From positions 6,784,001 through 6,848,000 of the forward strand of contig NC_019738.1 in the NCBI RefSeq assembly GCF_000317515.1: a DNA stretch of 64,000 nt. The letters run 5' to 3'. How positions within the stretch are numbered: position 1 is the first letter of the stretch; each line of letters begins with the position of its first letter. Under the pieces are notes generated by a model. That model saw only the letters and a list, made by a program, of their open reading frames with translations, was not told where the DNA came from and did no database searches. A program made the translations under genes and the position numbers. Positions 38,314 through 46,089 of the stretch are shown here, piece by piece. Source of the DNA: Allocoleopsis franciscana PCC 7113. Its GTDB lineage: Bacteria; Cyanobacteriota; Cyanobacteriia; Cyanobacteriales; Coleofasciculaceae.

Positions 38314-38535
38314 TTAATCGTTGCGCCATTCTTCCTCGCCGATTAAATCGGCAATCCGATCTCTGAGCAGAAAAGCGTGCTCTTCTAACTCAAACTCAAC
38401 ACTAGCCCATTTATTGGTTGGAATATACTTGCAAAGAACATATAAGCATTGTTGACGACTAATCAAATTCCTGTCCACAAGGCGACGGGCTTGTTTTTGG
38501 ATCACATCTATAGAATACCGGGATGACTGAATCAT
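38314..38535 (-). CDS. DUF4327 protein
   Basis: 73 residues matching the cyanobacterial DUF4327 family: YSIDVIQKQARRLVDRNLI, then SRQQCLYVLCKYIP and ELEEHAFLLRDRIADLIGEE near the end. It is full length for the family, soluble and helical, with no known function. It sits alone among decayed genes, yet appears intact. Confidence 0.85.
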   Translation of the reverse strand: MIQSSRYSIDVIQKQARRLVDRNLISRQQCLYVLCKYIPTNKWASVEFELEEHAFLLRDRIADLIGEEEWRND

Positions 38536-38770
38536 AATGGCTTCTCTTCAATGAGCTAGCAAAAGTCAGGATAACCCCTAGGGCTTTGGGATAACTTCAG
38601 CCCCAGGAATGGATATAAAATCCCCGTAAATCTGTATCTAGAAATACCATTCACCAATTATTTTGTGTTACATTATACATTTTGCTCAATCCTGGCTGAA
38701 CATTACCAACCGTTCCGGTTGAGCAGAGGTTCTCTTAGGCGGGAAGTCCTAATCATGGACAATGGGTAAT

Positions 38771-38798
38771 CTATTACCTATTACCTATTACCTATTAC
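38771..38798. repeat. CTATTAC heptamer repeat, four copies
   Basis: Four perfect tandem copies of CTATTAC, preceded by GGGTAAT. This is a short member of the heptameric repeat class also seen at 3173 and 17540. Confidence 0.9.
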
Positions 38799-38827
38799 CT
38801 TGCTACTTTTGCTAATTATTCTTCAGA

Positions 38828-39019
38828 AAAAGGCTTAATGTAAAGAATGCTGAAGTTCGAGAAAACTTGCCGACGTTGGAACATATTGAGCGAGTAGTAC
38901 GCAATGGCAGACAATTACTTCGCCTGATTAACGATTCCTTGGAAATCTCCCGGTATTCGGCAGGGAAGATGAAACTGCAACTCGCGCCCACAGATGTACC
39001 AAAACACTTGAAGCGGTGA
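38828..39019 (+). pseudogene. Remnant of a histidine kinase gene
   Basis: The plus-strand frame gives RENLPTLEHIERVVRNGRQL, then LRLINDSLEISRYSAGKMKL and a stop. The segment LLRLINDxLExSRxxAGKMxL is the second helix of a HisKA dimerisation domain and the entry to the ATPase domain of hybrid kinases. The phospho-accepting His region before it and the whole ATPase domain after it are missing, and there is no start codon in the right place. It points right, towards the convergent response regulator gene. Confidence 0.75.
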
Positions 39020-39083
39020 CTTGACTTTTGCCTAAGCCAAATTTCTTCTTATAAAGAATATTTATAATCGGCAATGATTGAAA

Positions 39084-39497
39084 TTATTGATTAGAATTCA
39101 TCATTTCTTTAAGCCGCAAAGAAGATTTGATTCTTGCCATTAATTCATCATATTCAATGGGCTTACGGATGAAGTCATTGGCTCCCAACTCTAATCCTTG
39201 AGCTGCATTAGCATCTAGATAGGCTGTAATCAGTAGAATAGGCATGAACGGGAGATTTTTATTTTGCCGAATCCGCCGAGTGGTTTCATAGCCATTCATT
39301 CCTGGCATCATGGCATCCATTAAGACGATATCGGGGGGCGTGGCTTCGATTTTGGCTAACGCTGATTTACCATTTTTAGCAACATCAACCTCAAATCCCT
39401 CTTCCGTCAAAATTGTTTGAAGAAGAAACAGATTATCCTCTACATCATCCACAACCAGTATACGTTTAGCTTGGCTCTTAGCTTGAAGCGGAGACAT
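39084..39497 (-). CDS. Single-domain response regulator
   Basis: A stand-alone CheY-like receiver of 137 residues from the ATG at 39497 (the frame is open to 39545). Acidic residues D17-D18, phospho-acceptor D61 (in VLMDAMMPGMNG), the switch Thr in LLITAY and the conserved Lys in RKPIEYDEL are all present. There is no output domain, so it probably relays phosphate to a partner protein. The nearest kinase sequence is the remnant at 38828, so the regulator may be orphaned. Confidence 0.9.
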   Translation of the reverse strand: MSPLQAKSQAKRILVVDDVEDNLFLLQTILTEEGFEVDVAKNGKSALAKIEATPPDIVLMDAMMPGMNGYETTRRIRQNKNLPFMPILLITAYLDANAAQGLELGANDFIRKPIEYDELMARIKSSLRLKEMMNSNQ

Positions 39498-39650
39498 AAA
39501 AAAAGCCTTTTTCCAGGTAGAAATATTTGAATAAATAATCAGCAACCCTATCCCCGTATATGATTGCTATTTCTGGGCTGGCTTACGTCATACCTTCAGT
39601 AGATATTTCAAGGCTTAAGTTGGATGCTTTTAGACATGGTTTGGCTTGCT

Positions 39651-40120
39651 TTAGTCTGTCGGTTTGAGTAGACCGCGCCGTCTCACAAAGTCAACTCCAA
39701 GAGTCTTGTAACCCACCTCATCGAATAGGATGACCATCTTATCCCCTTCGTAGCGCATGATTAGTCCTTGGCCCCAGGAGGAGTGGCAACGTAGACAATA
39801 CCCGGTTTCTTGGCACGAACAGCCCATTTCAGTAGGACTTGTTGCTTTTGGGCTTCATCCTCAAACCGCTTAACACCCAGCCAGATATTCGGGCGATCGA
39901 ATCCCTGTACGATGACTTGGGGGTCACGCATCCCTAACCGTTCAATGATGTCCTCGCGCACGGCGGGTGATGCCGTAGCCGTTAGCGCCAATATCCTGGG
40001 ATGCCCCAGTGCTTCGATTACAGCCCCCAGCCTGAGGTAATCGGGTCGGAAATCGTGACCCCACTCACTAATGCAGTGAGCTTCGTCAACGACAAAGAGC
40101 GAGGGTTGGGAATTTTACAA
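39651..40120 (-). pseudogene. Remnant of a RecQ-type helicase gene
   Basis: Read leftward: [20 protein letters not shown] (the DEAH box), then [40 protein letters not shown] and IVYVAT, followed by an early stop. A second frame then gives MRYEGDKMVILFDEVGYKTL and ends at 39651, as RecQ-type C termini in cyanobacteria do. A stop codon interrupts the frame before SLFVV, and the Walker A half and most of the second RecA domain are missing. Internal deletion plus truncation is clear. RecQ unwinds DNA during repair; this copy cannot be functional. Confidence 0.85.
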
Positions 40121-40167
40121 GCGCTCCATAGATAGACCTGCCATTCCTCTCGACACTGACCCTACGG

Positions 40168-41175
40168 TTATCTCGGTGTAACGGTTTCTTCTTCGGGCTT
40201 ACGGAACAAATTGGCTAAGCCAATTAGACCCAGCAAACCTAGCCAACCCCAACTAGAGTTGCGCTCTCGGCTAGCAGGGCTAACGCCTTGGTAAGAGTTT
40301 GTACCTGAAGTCGTATCACTAGGGGCTGTGGTGGTACCGGAAGTCGTACCACTAGGGGCTGTAGTTGTACCGGAAGTCGTGCCACTAGGGGCTGTGGTGG
40401 TACCTGAAAGCGAGTCGCCAGGAGCTGTGCTGGTACCAGCAGGTGAGCCATCTGGAGCCGTTGTAGTGCCGGAAGTCGTACTACCAGGAGATAGAGTTGT
40501 GCCGGAAGTGGTGCTGCCTGTGCCAGCCCCCGTGCCGGAAGTGGTGCCACCCGTACTCGTACCTGTACCAAAAGTAGTGCTGCCTGTGCCTGTGCCTGTG
40601 CCTGTACTCGTGCCTGTGCCCGTGCCTGTGCCTGTGCCTATGCCAGTACCGGAATTCGTGCTGCCTGTGCCTACGCCTGTACTAGTGCCCGTGCCACCCG
40701 TACCAGAAGTAGTATCACCTAAACCACTGTCTGTACTAGTGCCCGTGCCACCAGTGCCAGAAGTAGTACCACTTAAACCCCTGCCTGTGCCTGTGCCCGT
40801 ACTAGTGTCCGTACCGGAAGTTGTGCCTCCTGCTCCAGTACCTGTGCCTGTGCCTGTACTCGTGCCTGTCCCGAAAGTTGTACTACCTGTGCCCACACCT
40901 GTAGCTGTGCCCGTGCCAGAAGTCGTACCGCCTAAACCACTGCCTGTGCCTGTACTGGTGCCCGTGCCCGTGCCAGGAGTTGTGCCTGCTGCTCCAGTAC
41001 TTGTGCCCGTGCCCGTGCCAGAAGTTGTGCCTGCTGCTCCAGTACCTGTGCCGGAAGTCGAACCACTCGAACCCCCACTAGTTTGGGCAGAAGTAGATCC
41101 CGTTAAGGGCATAGCGGTTAAACCAATGGCCAAGGCACCAGCCCAAGCCAGTTTGGATACATCAAAAGATTTCAT
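40168..41175 (-). CDS. Secreted Thr/Gly/Ser-rich repeat protein with WGxxGxxG C-terminal anchor
   Basis: 335 residues: a signal peptide (about 1-30, ending TSAQ), then about 250 residues made almost wholly of Thr, Gly and Ser in TGTGTST, TTSGTG and [10 protein letters not shown] units, and a C-terminal [17 protein letters not shown] helix followed by RKPEEE. The end is the WGxxGxxG type of C-terminal sorting or anchoring signal. The product should be an exported, probably glycosylated or structural stalk. The repeat DNA is highly regular, so length should vary between strains. Confidence 0.85.
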   Translation of the reverse strand: MKSFDVSKLAWAGALAIGLTAMPLTGSTSAQTSGGSSGSTSGTGTGAAGTTSGTGTGTSTGAAGTTPGTGTGTSTGTGSGLGGTTSGTGTATGVGTGSTTFGTGTSTGTGTGTGAGGTTSGTDTSTGTGTGRGLSGTTSGTGGTGTSTDSGLGDTTSGTGGTGTSTGVGTGSTNSGTGIGTGTGTGTGTSTGTGTGTGSTTFGTGTSTGGTTSGTGAGTGSTTSGTTLSPGSTTSGTTTAPDGSPAGTSTAPGDSLSGTTTAPSGTTSGTTTAPSGTTSGTTTAPSDTTSGTNSYQGVSPASRERNSSWGWLGLLGLIGLANLFRKPEEETVTPR

Positions 41176-41612
41176 AGTTATGGTTGCTTTTATTTTCTAA
41201 ATGTTTTGAGATATCTGACAAAAAAAGGTATTTACACCTGACTGAGCTGCTGAATTGAGAAGAGCTCTTTGACAAACACGCAGTACCCCTTTAGGTTAGG
41301 GAAACCGATGTTGAAATTTGCTCGGCAGTGCTAGGGACTTAAGGAGTGGTTATGCTTCTCAATGTCGAACACTCTTAAGAAGCATAAAAGCTTCTGTTTC
41401 TCTCAACTTCTACCAAAGGAATAAACCTGCCTGTACCTAAGGAATTGTCTAGGTTAAGTGACGCTGTAATCAGGAATACAACTTCATCAAACCGTTACGT
41501 TCTAGTACAGGATATTTGCCCTGCATCCATCCGCTCTAAGGCCTATAGACATAGACTATCGATAGGTTGCTGACGGCTAAATAATCTTTTAACTCCAGTA
41601 ACGTACTTCAGG

Positions 41613-41780
41613 TTATCGGAGAGCGAAAAACTCTTCGGCAACGGAAGAGTGAATGCCAATCGTTGCATCGAATTCTTTCTTGGTTACGCCCAAGCGGACA
41701 GCGAGCGCCAGACATTGAATAATCTCTATTGCCCCTTCACCTACCATGTGAACACCTAGTGCAGCGCGGCAGAAATAACC
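41613..41780 (-). pseudogene. 3' remnant of a glutathione-reductase-type gene
   Basis: Read leftward, the frame gives AALGVHMVGEGAIEIIQCLA, then LAVRLGVTKKEFDATIGIHS and SVAEEFFALR before a stop. This is the dimerisation-domain end of glutathione reductase and related disulfide oxidoreductases, including the catalytic IGIHxxxAEEF motif (His kept). The FAD and NADPH domains are absent, and the frame is lost upstream of 41780. The fragment is the last 50 or so codons only. Confidence 0.8.
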
Positions 41781-41924
41781 CACCACTGAAAATAAGTTAT
41801 GTTAAATTAATTTATAATTCATTATAATATTAGCTCCAAGTAGCTCCTAACCATCATCTGAATAAAATGGCTTATCTGTAACAATAAGCATAGATTTTTT
41901 TATGAGAAAACTAGAAATTTTATA

Positions 41925-42164
41925 TCAATCATGGGCTGATGCACCTGGTTTAATTAGGCTACGAGAAGAACGGGTACTCTTGAAGCGCGATAGACAAGCT
42001 TCCAGATGGGGGCAGTCTTCACATTGAAGCTCTTTTCCTGGATTGGAACATCCACAGGGCGGATTTAAGAAACACTCTTTAGGGTGCTTGGGTGTATCCC
42101 TATCTCTGAGTACAATGCTTAAAGCTGTTTCTCGCCAAAAAATAACTAAAGCCTGATAAAGCAT
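41925..42164 (-). CDS. Small cysteine-rich hypothetical protein
   Basis: 79 residues with seven cysteines grouped as CFLNPPCGC, CEDC and CLSRF, suggesting metal binding. The N-terminal part is hydrophobic (MLYQALVIFWRETALSIVL). An AAGGAGG ribosome binding site lies upstream, but 17 bases from the ATG, farther than usual. No family is recognised. It could be real or a chance frame in a decayed region; the cysteine pattern favours real. Confidence 0.4.
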   Translation of the reverse strand: MLYQALVIFWRETALSIVLRDRDTPKHPKECFLNPPCGCSNPGKELQCEDCPHLEACLSRFKSTRSSRSLIKPGASAHD

Positions 42165-42812
42165 ACGGTTTTTATTACTACCTCCTTAGTTCATACTGAG
42201 TAAAGATTCACCATTAATTGAAGAGAATCCCCAGCCTCAGATCATCTCAGTTGTATAATTGATGTTTGCCAATTATTCAGTGTAAATGCATACTAATCTA
42301 TTAGTAAAAATACCTGCCTCTAACTACAGGAAGAGTAGAGCTGTTGGAGCTGTATCAGATGCACGAGGAGCATTTTGAGTGCGTGGCAGCAGTGATAAAT
42401 AGTGCCAGTGCAATCGCTCATTAGGATTCAAGCAGTATCAGGAAACGTCTAGCGATCGCGTAAGTGCCGCCAACCCTAACAAACAGAACTTTTCAATTCG
42501 CCACGACGCTAGCGGAGTCTTGTCATCGTGCCAGCGTAAAGCTTGTATTAAGGTAAACGCCTAAACCCTGCTCAGGAGAACCCATAATTTTAACTTATGT
42601 TTTCAACGTATCTCCGTTGTTATAGAGCTATAAAATTTTTAAAAATTGTTAAATACTTTCCTTGAATTTGCCAATAAGTACCTGTTTATCTACATTGCCT
42701 TACTTCATGAGTATTTACGTTCATAAGTTTTTATATCTCTTAAATTAATAAAGAATTGATAAATATCGGCTTATAGCGACATTTTTAATTTAATCAATTC
42801 TATGATTTTGTT

Positions 42813-42889
42813 GTCCATAGAATGGGTATTACAGAACTAGCGTTAGCTTATGGAAGAGTTAGGTAGCTAGTTCTGTTTCTTTTTTTTTG
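42813..42889 (+). ncRNA. Candidate small RNA ending in a strong terminator
   Basis: A TATGAT hexamer at 42801 could be a -10 box, giving a start near 42813 and an RNA of about 75 nt that ends in the terminator described separately. A CCATAG segment near the 5' end can pair with CTTATGG inside the terminator loop. No plus-strand gene lies within 3.8 kb upstream; the nearest is the histidine kinase remnant. The promoter is weak by eye (no good -35), so the 5' end is a guess. Confidence 0.4.
42831..42888 (+). terminator. Strong intrinsic terminator without an upstream gene
   Basis: Arms ACAGAACTAGC (42831-42841) and GCTAGTTCTGT (42866-42876) pair perfectly over 11 bp, followed by TTCTTTTTTTTT. 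The T-run is only on the plus strand side, so it terminates rightward transcription. Nothing coding on the plus strand precedes it. Confidence 0.88.
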
Positions 42890-43018
42890 CAATCTCAAAC
42901 CTGATAGGCTTTGTGGCTGGTGAAGGGAACATTTATCCCTTGAGTAGGGAAATAAAATTATAGCCTTGATGGTTCTATCCGACAAGATATTCCTACAGCC
43001 ATTTTTAGTGAGTTATCT

Positions 43019-44674
43019 CTAGGAAGGGAATCTGTCTGCAAGAAAGTTGATGTTGAGAGAGTTGTAGTGGCTAGATGCAGAAACCTGACTTGGCGCAGAG
43101 GTCTTGGCGAAGGAAAAAATGTGGGATACATACTCTAGGCAGCGATGAAAGTTCAACGCCTCCAACCAAACTTTAAACTTACGTTTATTGATATAGAGCA
43201 AGTAGCGATCGCCTTTGGCAGTGCCGCGAAGGCGGCAATCGTGGTGCTGGTTAACCTGAGTTGGTAATAAGGCACTGACGAACGAAACACTTTTGAATAC
43301 AAGCTTCAGGAACCTCCACAAGCTGAATTCTTCCGCTCTCATTCTGTACTCTGGTGTCTGAATCTTCAAAGAGTCAAGAATTCCTCGATATAAAATACCA
43401 AATTCAGCGATTTTATTCTCCAGTTCCTTTAATTTCTGCTTAAGTTCGTCACCTGAAGGCAAATGCTTGTCATCAGAAATTGTATTCTCCCATTCCTTTA
43501 GTTTCTGCCTCAGGTCGTGTCCTAAAGGCATTTGCTCGTCAAGCTTGGCTTTCAGCGCGATCGCTATTTTAATGAAATTGTTCTTACGGATAAGGCATTC
43601 ACGCGCCCAATTTTCATTCTCTTTTTGTATGGCTTCATGAGCGCGTGAATGCCATCTGATGGTTACCCTTTGGACTTGACGATACTGTAACTCGTTGCGT
43701 TTTTGATCCGCGATCGCCTCGATCACCCTATCAATGACTGCTTGATGAACGAGTTGACGCAGTTGGCTCAAGTCTTCCTGCCTATCCAGAATTAACCGAT
43801 ATAAGAAGTGAGATTTCCAGCTTGCTAATTTGTCTTTCCAGTAAATTAGCACTGCCACCGTTTGTAAACGTGATCGTGATCGCGCTTCTATTATCTGAAC
43901 TGTCTCGGCTGCGAGTGCCTCTTCCAATCGGCGCATCAGTGTCTCCCAAGGAGCTTCAAAGAAGTGCATTAGCATCTCCCGATCGTTTACGCTTGCTTCC
44001 ATCCGCAAGACGTTTTCTTCTATTAGCTGCAAGGCATCATTGACGCTGCTGTAATCTAGGCAACTAATGGTATTCTGAAACTGCTCGTTAGCCTTTTCTG
44101 CTGCGACTTGTTCCTTAAGTAAGTTCTTCTTACACTTGGCTGCTAAAATTTTACTTTCCAGAAGAATTAAGTCGCGCTTAAGCTTCTCTATCAAAGCAGT
44201 TTGTTGGTCAAGCTGGGCTTTCAGGATACGACGCCTTTCAGTGTTAGTCTGTTGAGGAATCGAAGCTTTCTGAGCAGAATTTTCTGGGGGGAATTTCACT
44301 GTTGCGAAAGCACTATTTTTTGTAGGGTAGGCTTCCTGCCTGTCCTCTAGGCTTAGCTGTTCGTTTCGCCTACCCCGCAAGAAGTTAATTTGCAGAATTT
44401 GGAGGCTCTGTTTTTCAGTGCTTTGTTTTGAGGCAGAGTCCTCCCCTTGTTGGCACGTTTGCGCTCCGCTTTCGACTTGACGATACTGTAACTCGTTGCG
44501 TTTTTGAGTTGCGATCTCTCTGGCTACAGATTCACGCATCTGCACCCATTCTTCCTGCATATCAATAATAGATTGTTCTAGAGCTTTTTCCGGGTCTTCA
44601 ACTGGCTCTACGGGATTACCGAAATAAGCTCTGATGACCCGATTAATGTGCCCAAATAATTCTTCTAACTGCAC
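43019..44674 (-). CDS. Mosaic of PspA/IM30 (Vipp1)-type helices, coiled-coil protein
   Basis: 551 residues, GTG start. Residues 1-65 match the PspA/Vipp1 N terminus (amphipathic ELFGHINRVIRAYF, then EDPEKALEQSIIDMQEEW and IATQKRNELQYRQV). Residues about 66-145 are an insertion. Residues 148-255 resume PspA helices (KLKRDLILLESKILAAKCKK, ANEQFQNTISCL). A second, partial PspA module lies at about 300-425 (repeat of DQKRNELQYRQV, then HEAIQKENENWARECLIRKN). The last 110 residues are unlike PspA. PspA proteins form membrane-bound ESCRT-III-like rods that protect or remodel membranes. It lies 100 bp downstream of the split WD40-J gene on the same strand, so an operon is likely. Confidence 0.75.
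   Translation of the reverse strand: MQLEELFGHINRVIRAYFGNPVEPVEDPEKALEQSIIDMQEEWVQMRESVAREIATQKRNELQYRQVESGAQTCQQGEDSASKQSTEKQSLQILQINFLRGRRNEQLSLEDRQEAYPTKNSAFATVKFPPENSAQKASIPQQTNTERRRILKAQLDQQTALIEKLKRDLILLESKILAAKCKKNLLKEQVAAEKANEQFQNTISCLDYSSVNDALQLIEENVLRMEASVNDREMLMHFFEAPWETLMRRLEEALAAETVQIIEARSRSRLQTVAVLIYWKDKLASWKSHFLYRLILDRQEDLSQLRQLVHQAVIDRVIEAIADQKRNELQYRQVQRVTIRWHSRAHEAIQKENENWARECLIRKNNFIKIAIALKAKLDEQMPLGHDLRQKLKEWENTISDDKHLPSGDELKQKLKELENKIAEFGILYRGILDSLKIQTPEYRMRAEEFSLWRFLKLVFKSVSFVSALLPTQVNQHHDCRLRGTAKGDRYLLYINKRKFKVWLEALNFHRCLEYVSHIFSFAKTSAPSQVSASSHYNSLNINFLADRFPS
44322..44376. repeat. Palindromic element inserted in frame in the PspA-mosaic gene
   Basis: Arms GGGTAGGC (44325-44332) and GCCTACCC (44368-44375) enclose about 35 nt rich in short inverted repeats (AGGCTTCCTGCCT). 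It resembles the GTAGGGTGC class of dispersed cyanobacterial palindromes. It encodes about residues 100-118, inside the insertion that splits the first PspA module, without breaking the frame. Confidence 0.7.
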
Positions 44675-44753
44675 GGATACATCCCATAAAATTAACTCGG
44701 ATTACCCGTTCCATCTGCCCAAACAGTCCAACGACTCTACGGATACACTCCAC
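44637..44753. repeat. Degenerate tandem duplication of the start of the PspA-mosaic gene
   Basis: The first codons and upstream bases (44637-44689) recur in degenerate form at 44703-44753. Shared blocks include TGCCCAAA and ACGGATACA in the same order and spacing, about 65 bp apart. In the upstream copy a shifted frame reads LFGQMERVIRVNF, the PspA amphipathic helix. It is a leftover of a duplicated gene start. Confidence 0.7.
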
Positions 44754-44773
44754 TTTTGCATAAAATCAAGCTA

Positions 44774-46089
44774 CTATAACCAAGCTTTGCTCAGTTTCTG
44801 AAGAAACTCCTCATAAGCCTTATTGATAGCTTGCATAGTGGATATTGCACTAGCAGAACGGTTGATATCAGGGTGGTACTGCCGCGCCAATCGGCGGTAA
44901 GCCAGTTTAACTTCGTCTGGATGAGCATCACTATCGACACCCAAAACTTCCCACCATTCCCCAGATGATAGGGAATCAAATTCATTACCGCCAAGTATTC
45001 GGGACCAAATCTTAATAGTGCCCTTGTTCCCGCCACTGAGCAAAGTTTGTCCATCCGGACTGAAGACAACGGGACTGCACCCCGGCAGGGTTTGGATGAG
45101 TTCACCCGTGTCAATATTCCAAAGTTTAACTTCTTTCATGCTGCCGCTAGCCAGGATTTGTCCATTAGGCGTCATGGCAACGGCAAAAATTTCGGTTGAT
45201 TGACTCTCTATGGTGCGAAGTAGTTCTCCGCTGTGGAGATTCCAAAATTTGATCGTACCGTCTGTACTACCACTCGCTAAAGTATTACCATCAGCACTAA
45301 TAGCAACAGAAGTCACCCAACTAGAATGCCCAGACAGAATGCGGGGTTGTGCCAAACGGTTTAAAGACCAAATCCTGATAGTTTTGTCCGCGCTACCACT
45401 CACGAGAGTTTGATGATCTGGACTGATAGCAATAGACCAAATTGTGTCTGAATGTCCATTAAGAGTGCGTTTAAATTCTCCCGTGTATCCACCCCACAAT
45501 CGAATAGTCTGATCACCACTCGCACTAGCAAGAATTCTGCGCTCGCGGCTAAAGGCAACGGAGGAAACAAAACCCGAATGGCTGTAAGGAGAGTTTAGAT
45601 AAAAAAAGCTGCAAATTAGTTCCTTTGTCTCAATCCGCCAACTGCTAATTTTGTTATCGAAGCCACCAGCAACCAGCGTCTTTCCATCCGGACTAATGGC
45701 AACAGTAGAAACCTCCCCGGCTTGCCCAAAGAACGTAAAAATCCGCTTCCCTGTTTTGAGATTCCACAGACTAACGGTTCTATCCTGACTACCACTGGCA
45801 AGTGTCTGTCCATCAGGGCTAATCGTAATGGTATTAACTGAAGCTTCGTGCCCTTGGAGAACATTGGTGCATTTCCAAGTTTGAGGTGGTTGAGGCTCAA
45901 TGGCAAGAATTTCTGGTTCAATTTCAGGATTGGTAAATTGAGTTTCTGACGCTGTAGAGACGTTTTCTGTAACCTCTCTAGATGATGCTGGTAGTTGAGC
46001 CTTTAATGCCTCTAGTTCCTCCTCGACTTCAAGAGCAGCCAATTTTTGCTTCCAAACCCATTCACCATAAACCGGATCTAACTCTAGAA
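44774..46089 (-). pseudogene. 3' part of split gene: PspA-like linker, seven WD40 repeats, J domain
   Basis: The frame opens at the insertion border and could restart at a TTG at 46042 (422 residues). It begins ELDPVYGEWVWKQK, continues with the PspA-tail-like AALEVEEELEALKAQL, then seven WD40 repeats (each ISPDG..LASGS...I.LWN) that would close one propeller, and ends in a J domain (WWEVLGVDSDAHPDEVKLAY with HPD in RQYHPDIN). J domains recruit Hsp70; WD40 propellers bind proteins. It is the distal part of one gene whose 5' part lies beyond the IS element at 47711-48185; excision restores the frame exactly. The downstream PspA mosaic is its likely partner. Confidence 0.88.
46084..46089. repeat. 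Target site duplication, left copy (CTAGAA)
   Basis: CTAGAA directly abuts the left terminal inverted repeat of the IS element and is identical to 47711-47716 at the right end. Confidence 0.93.

Noticed and set aside
40328-41200. A 290-codon plus-strand frame rich in Val and Pro
   Set aside because: It is the exact antisense of the Thr/Gly repeat gene; the simple repeat keeps all frames open. No ribosome site or family signal.
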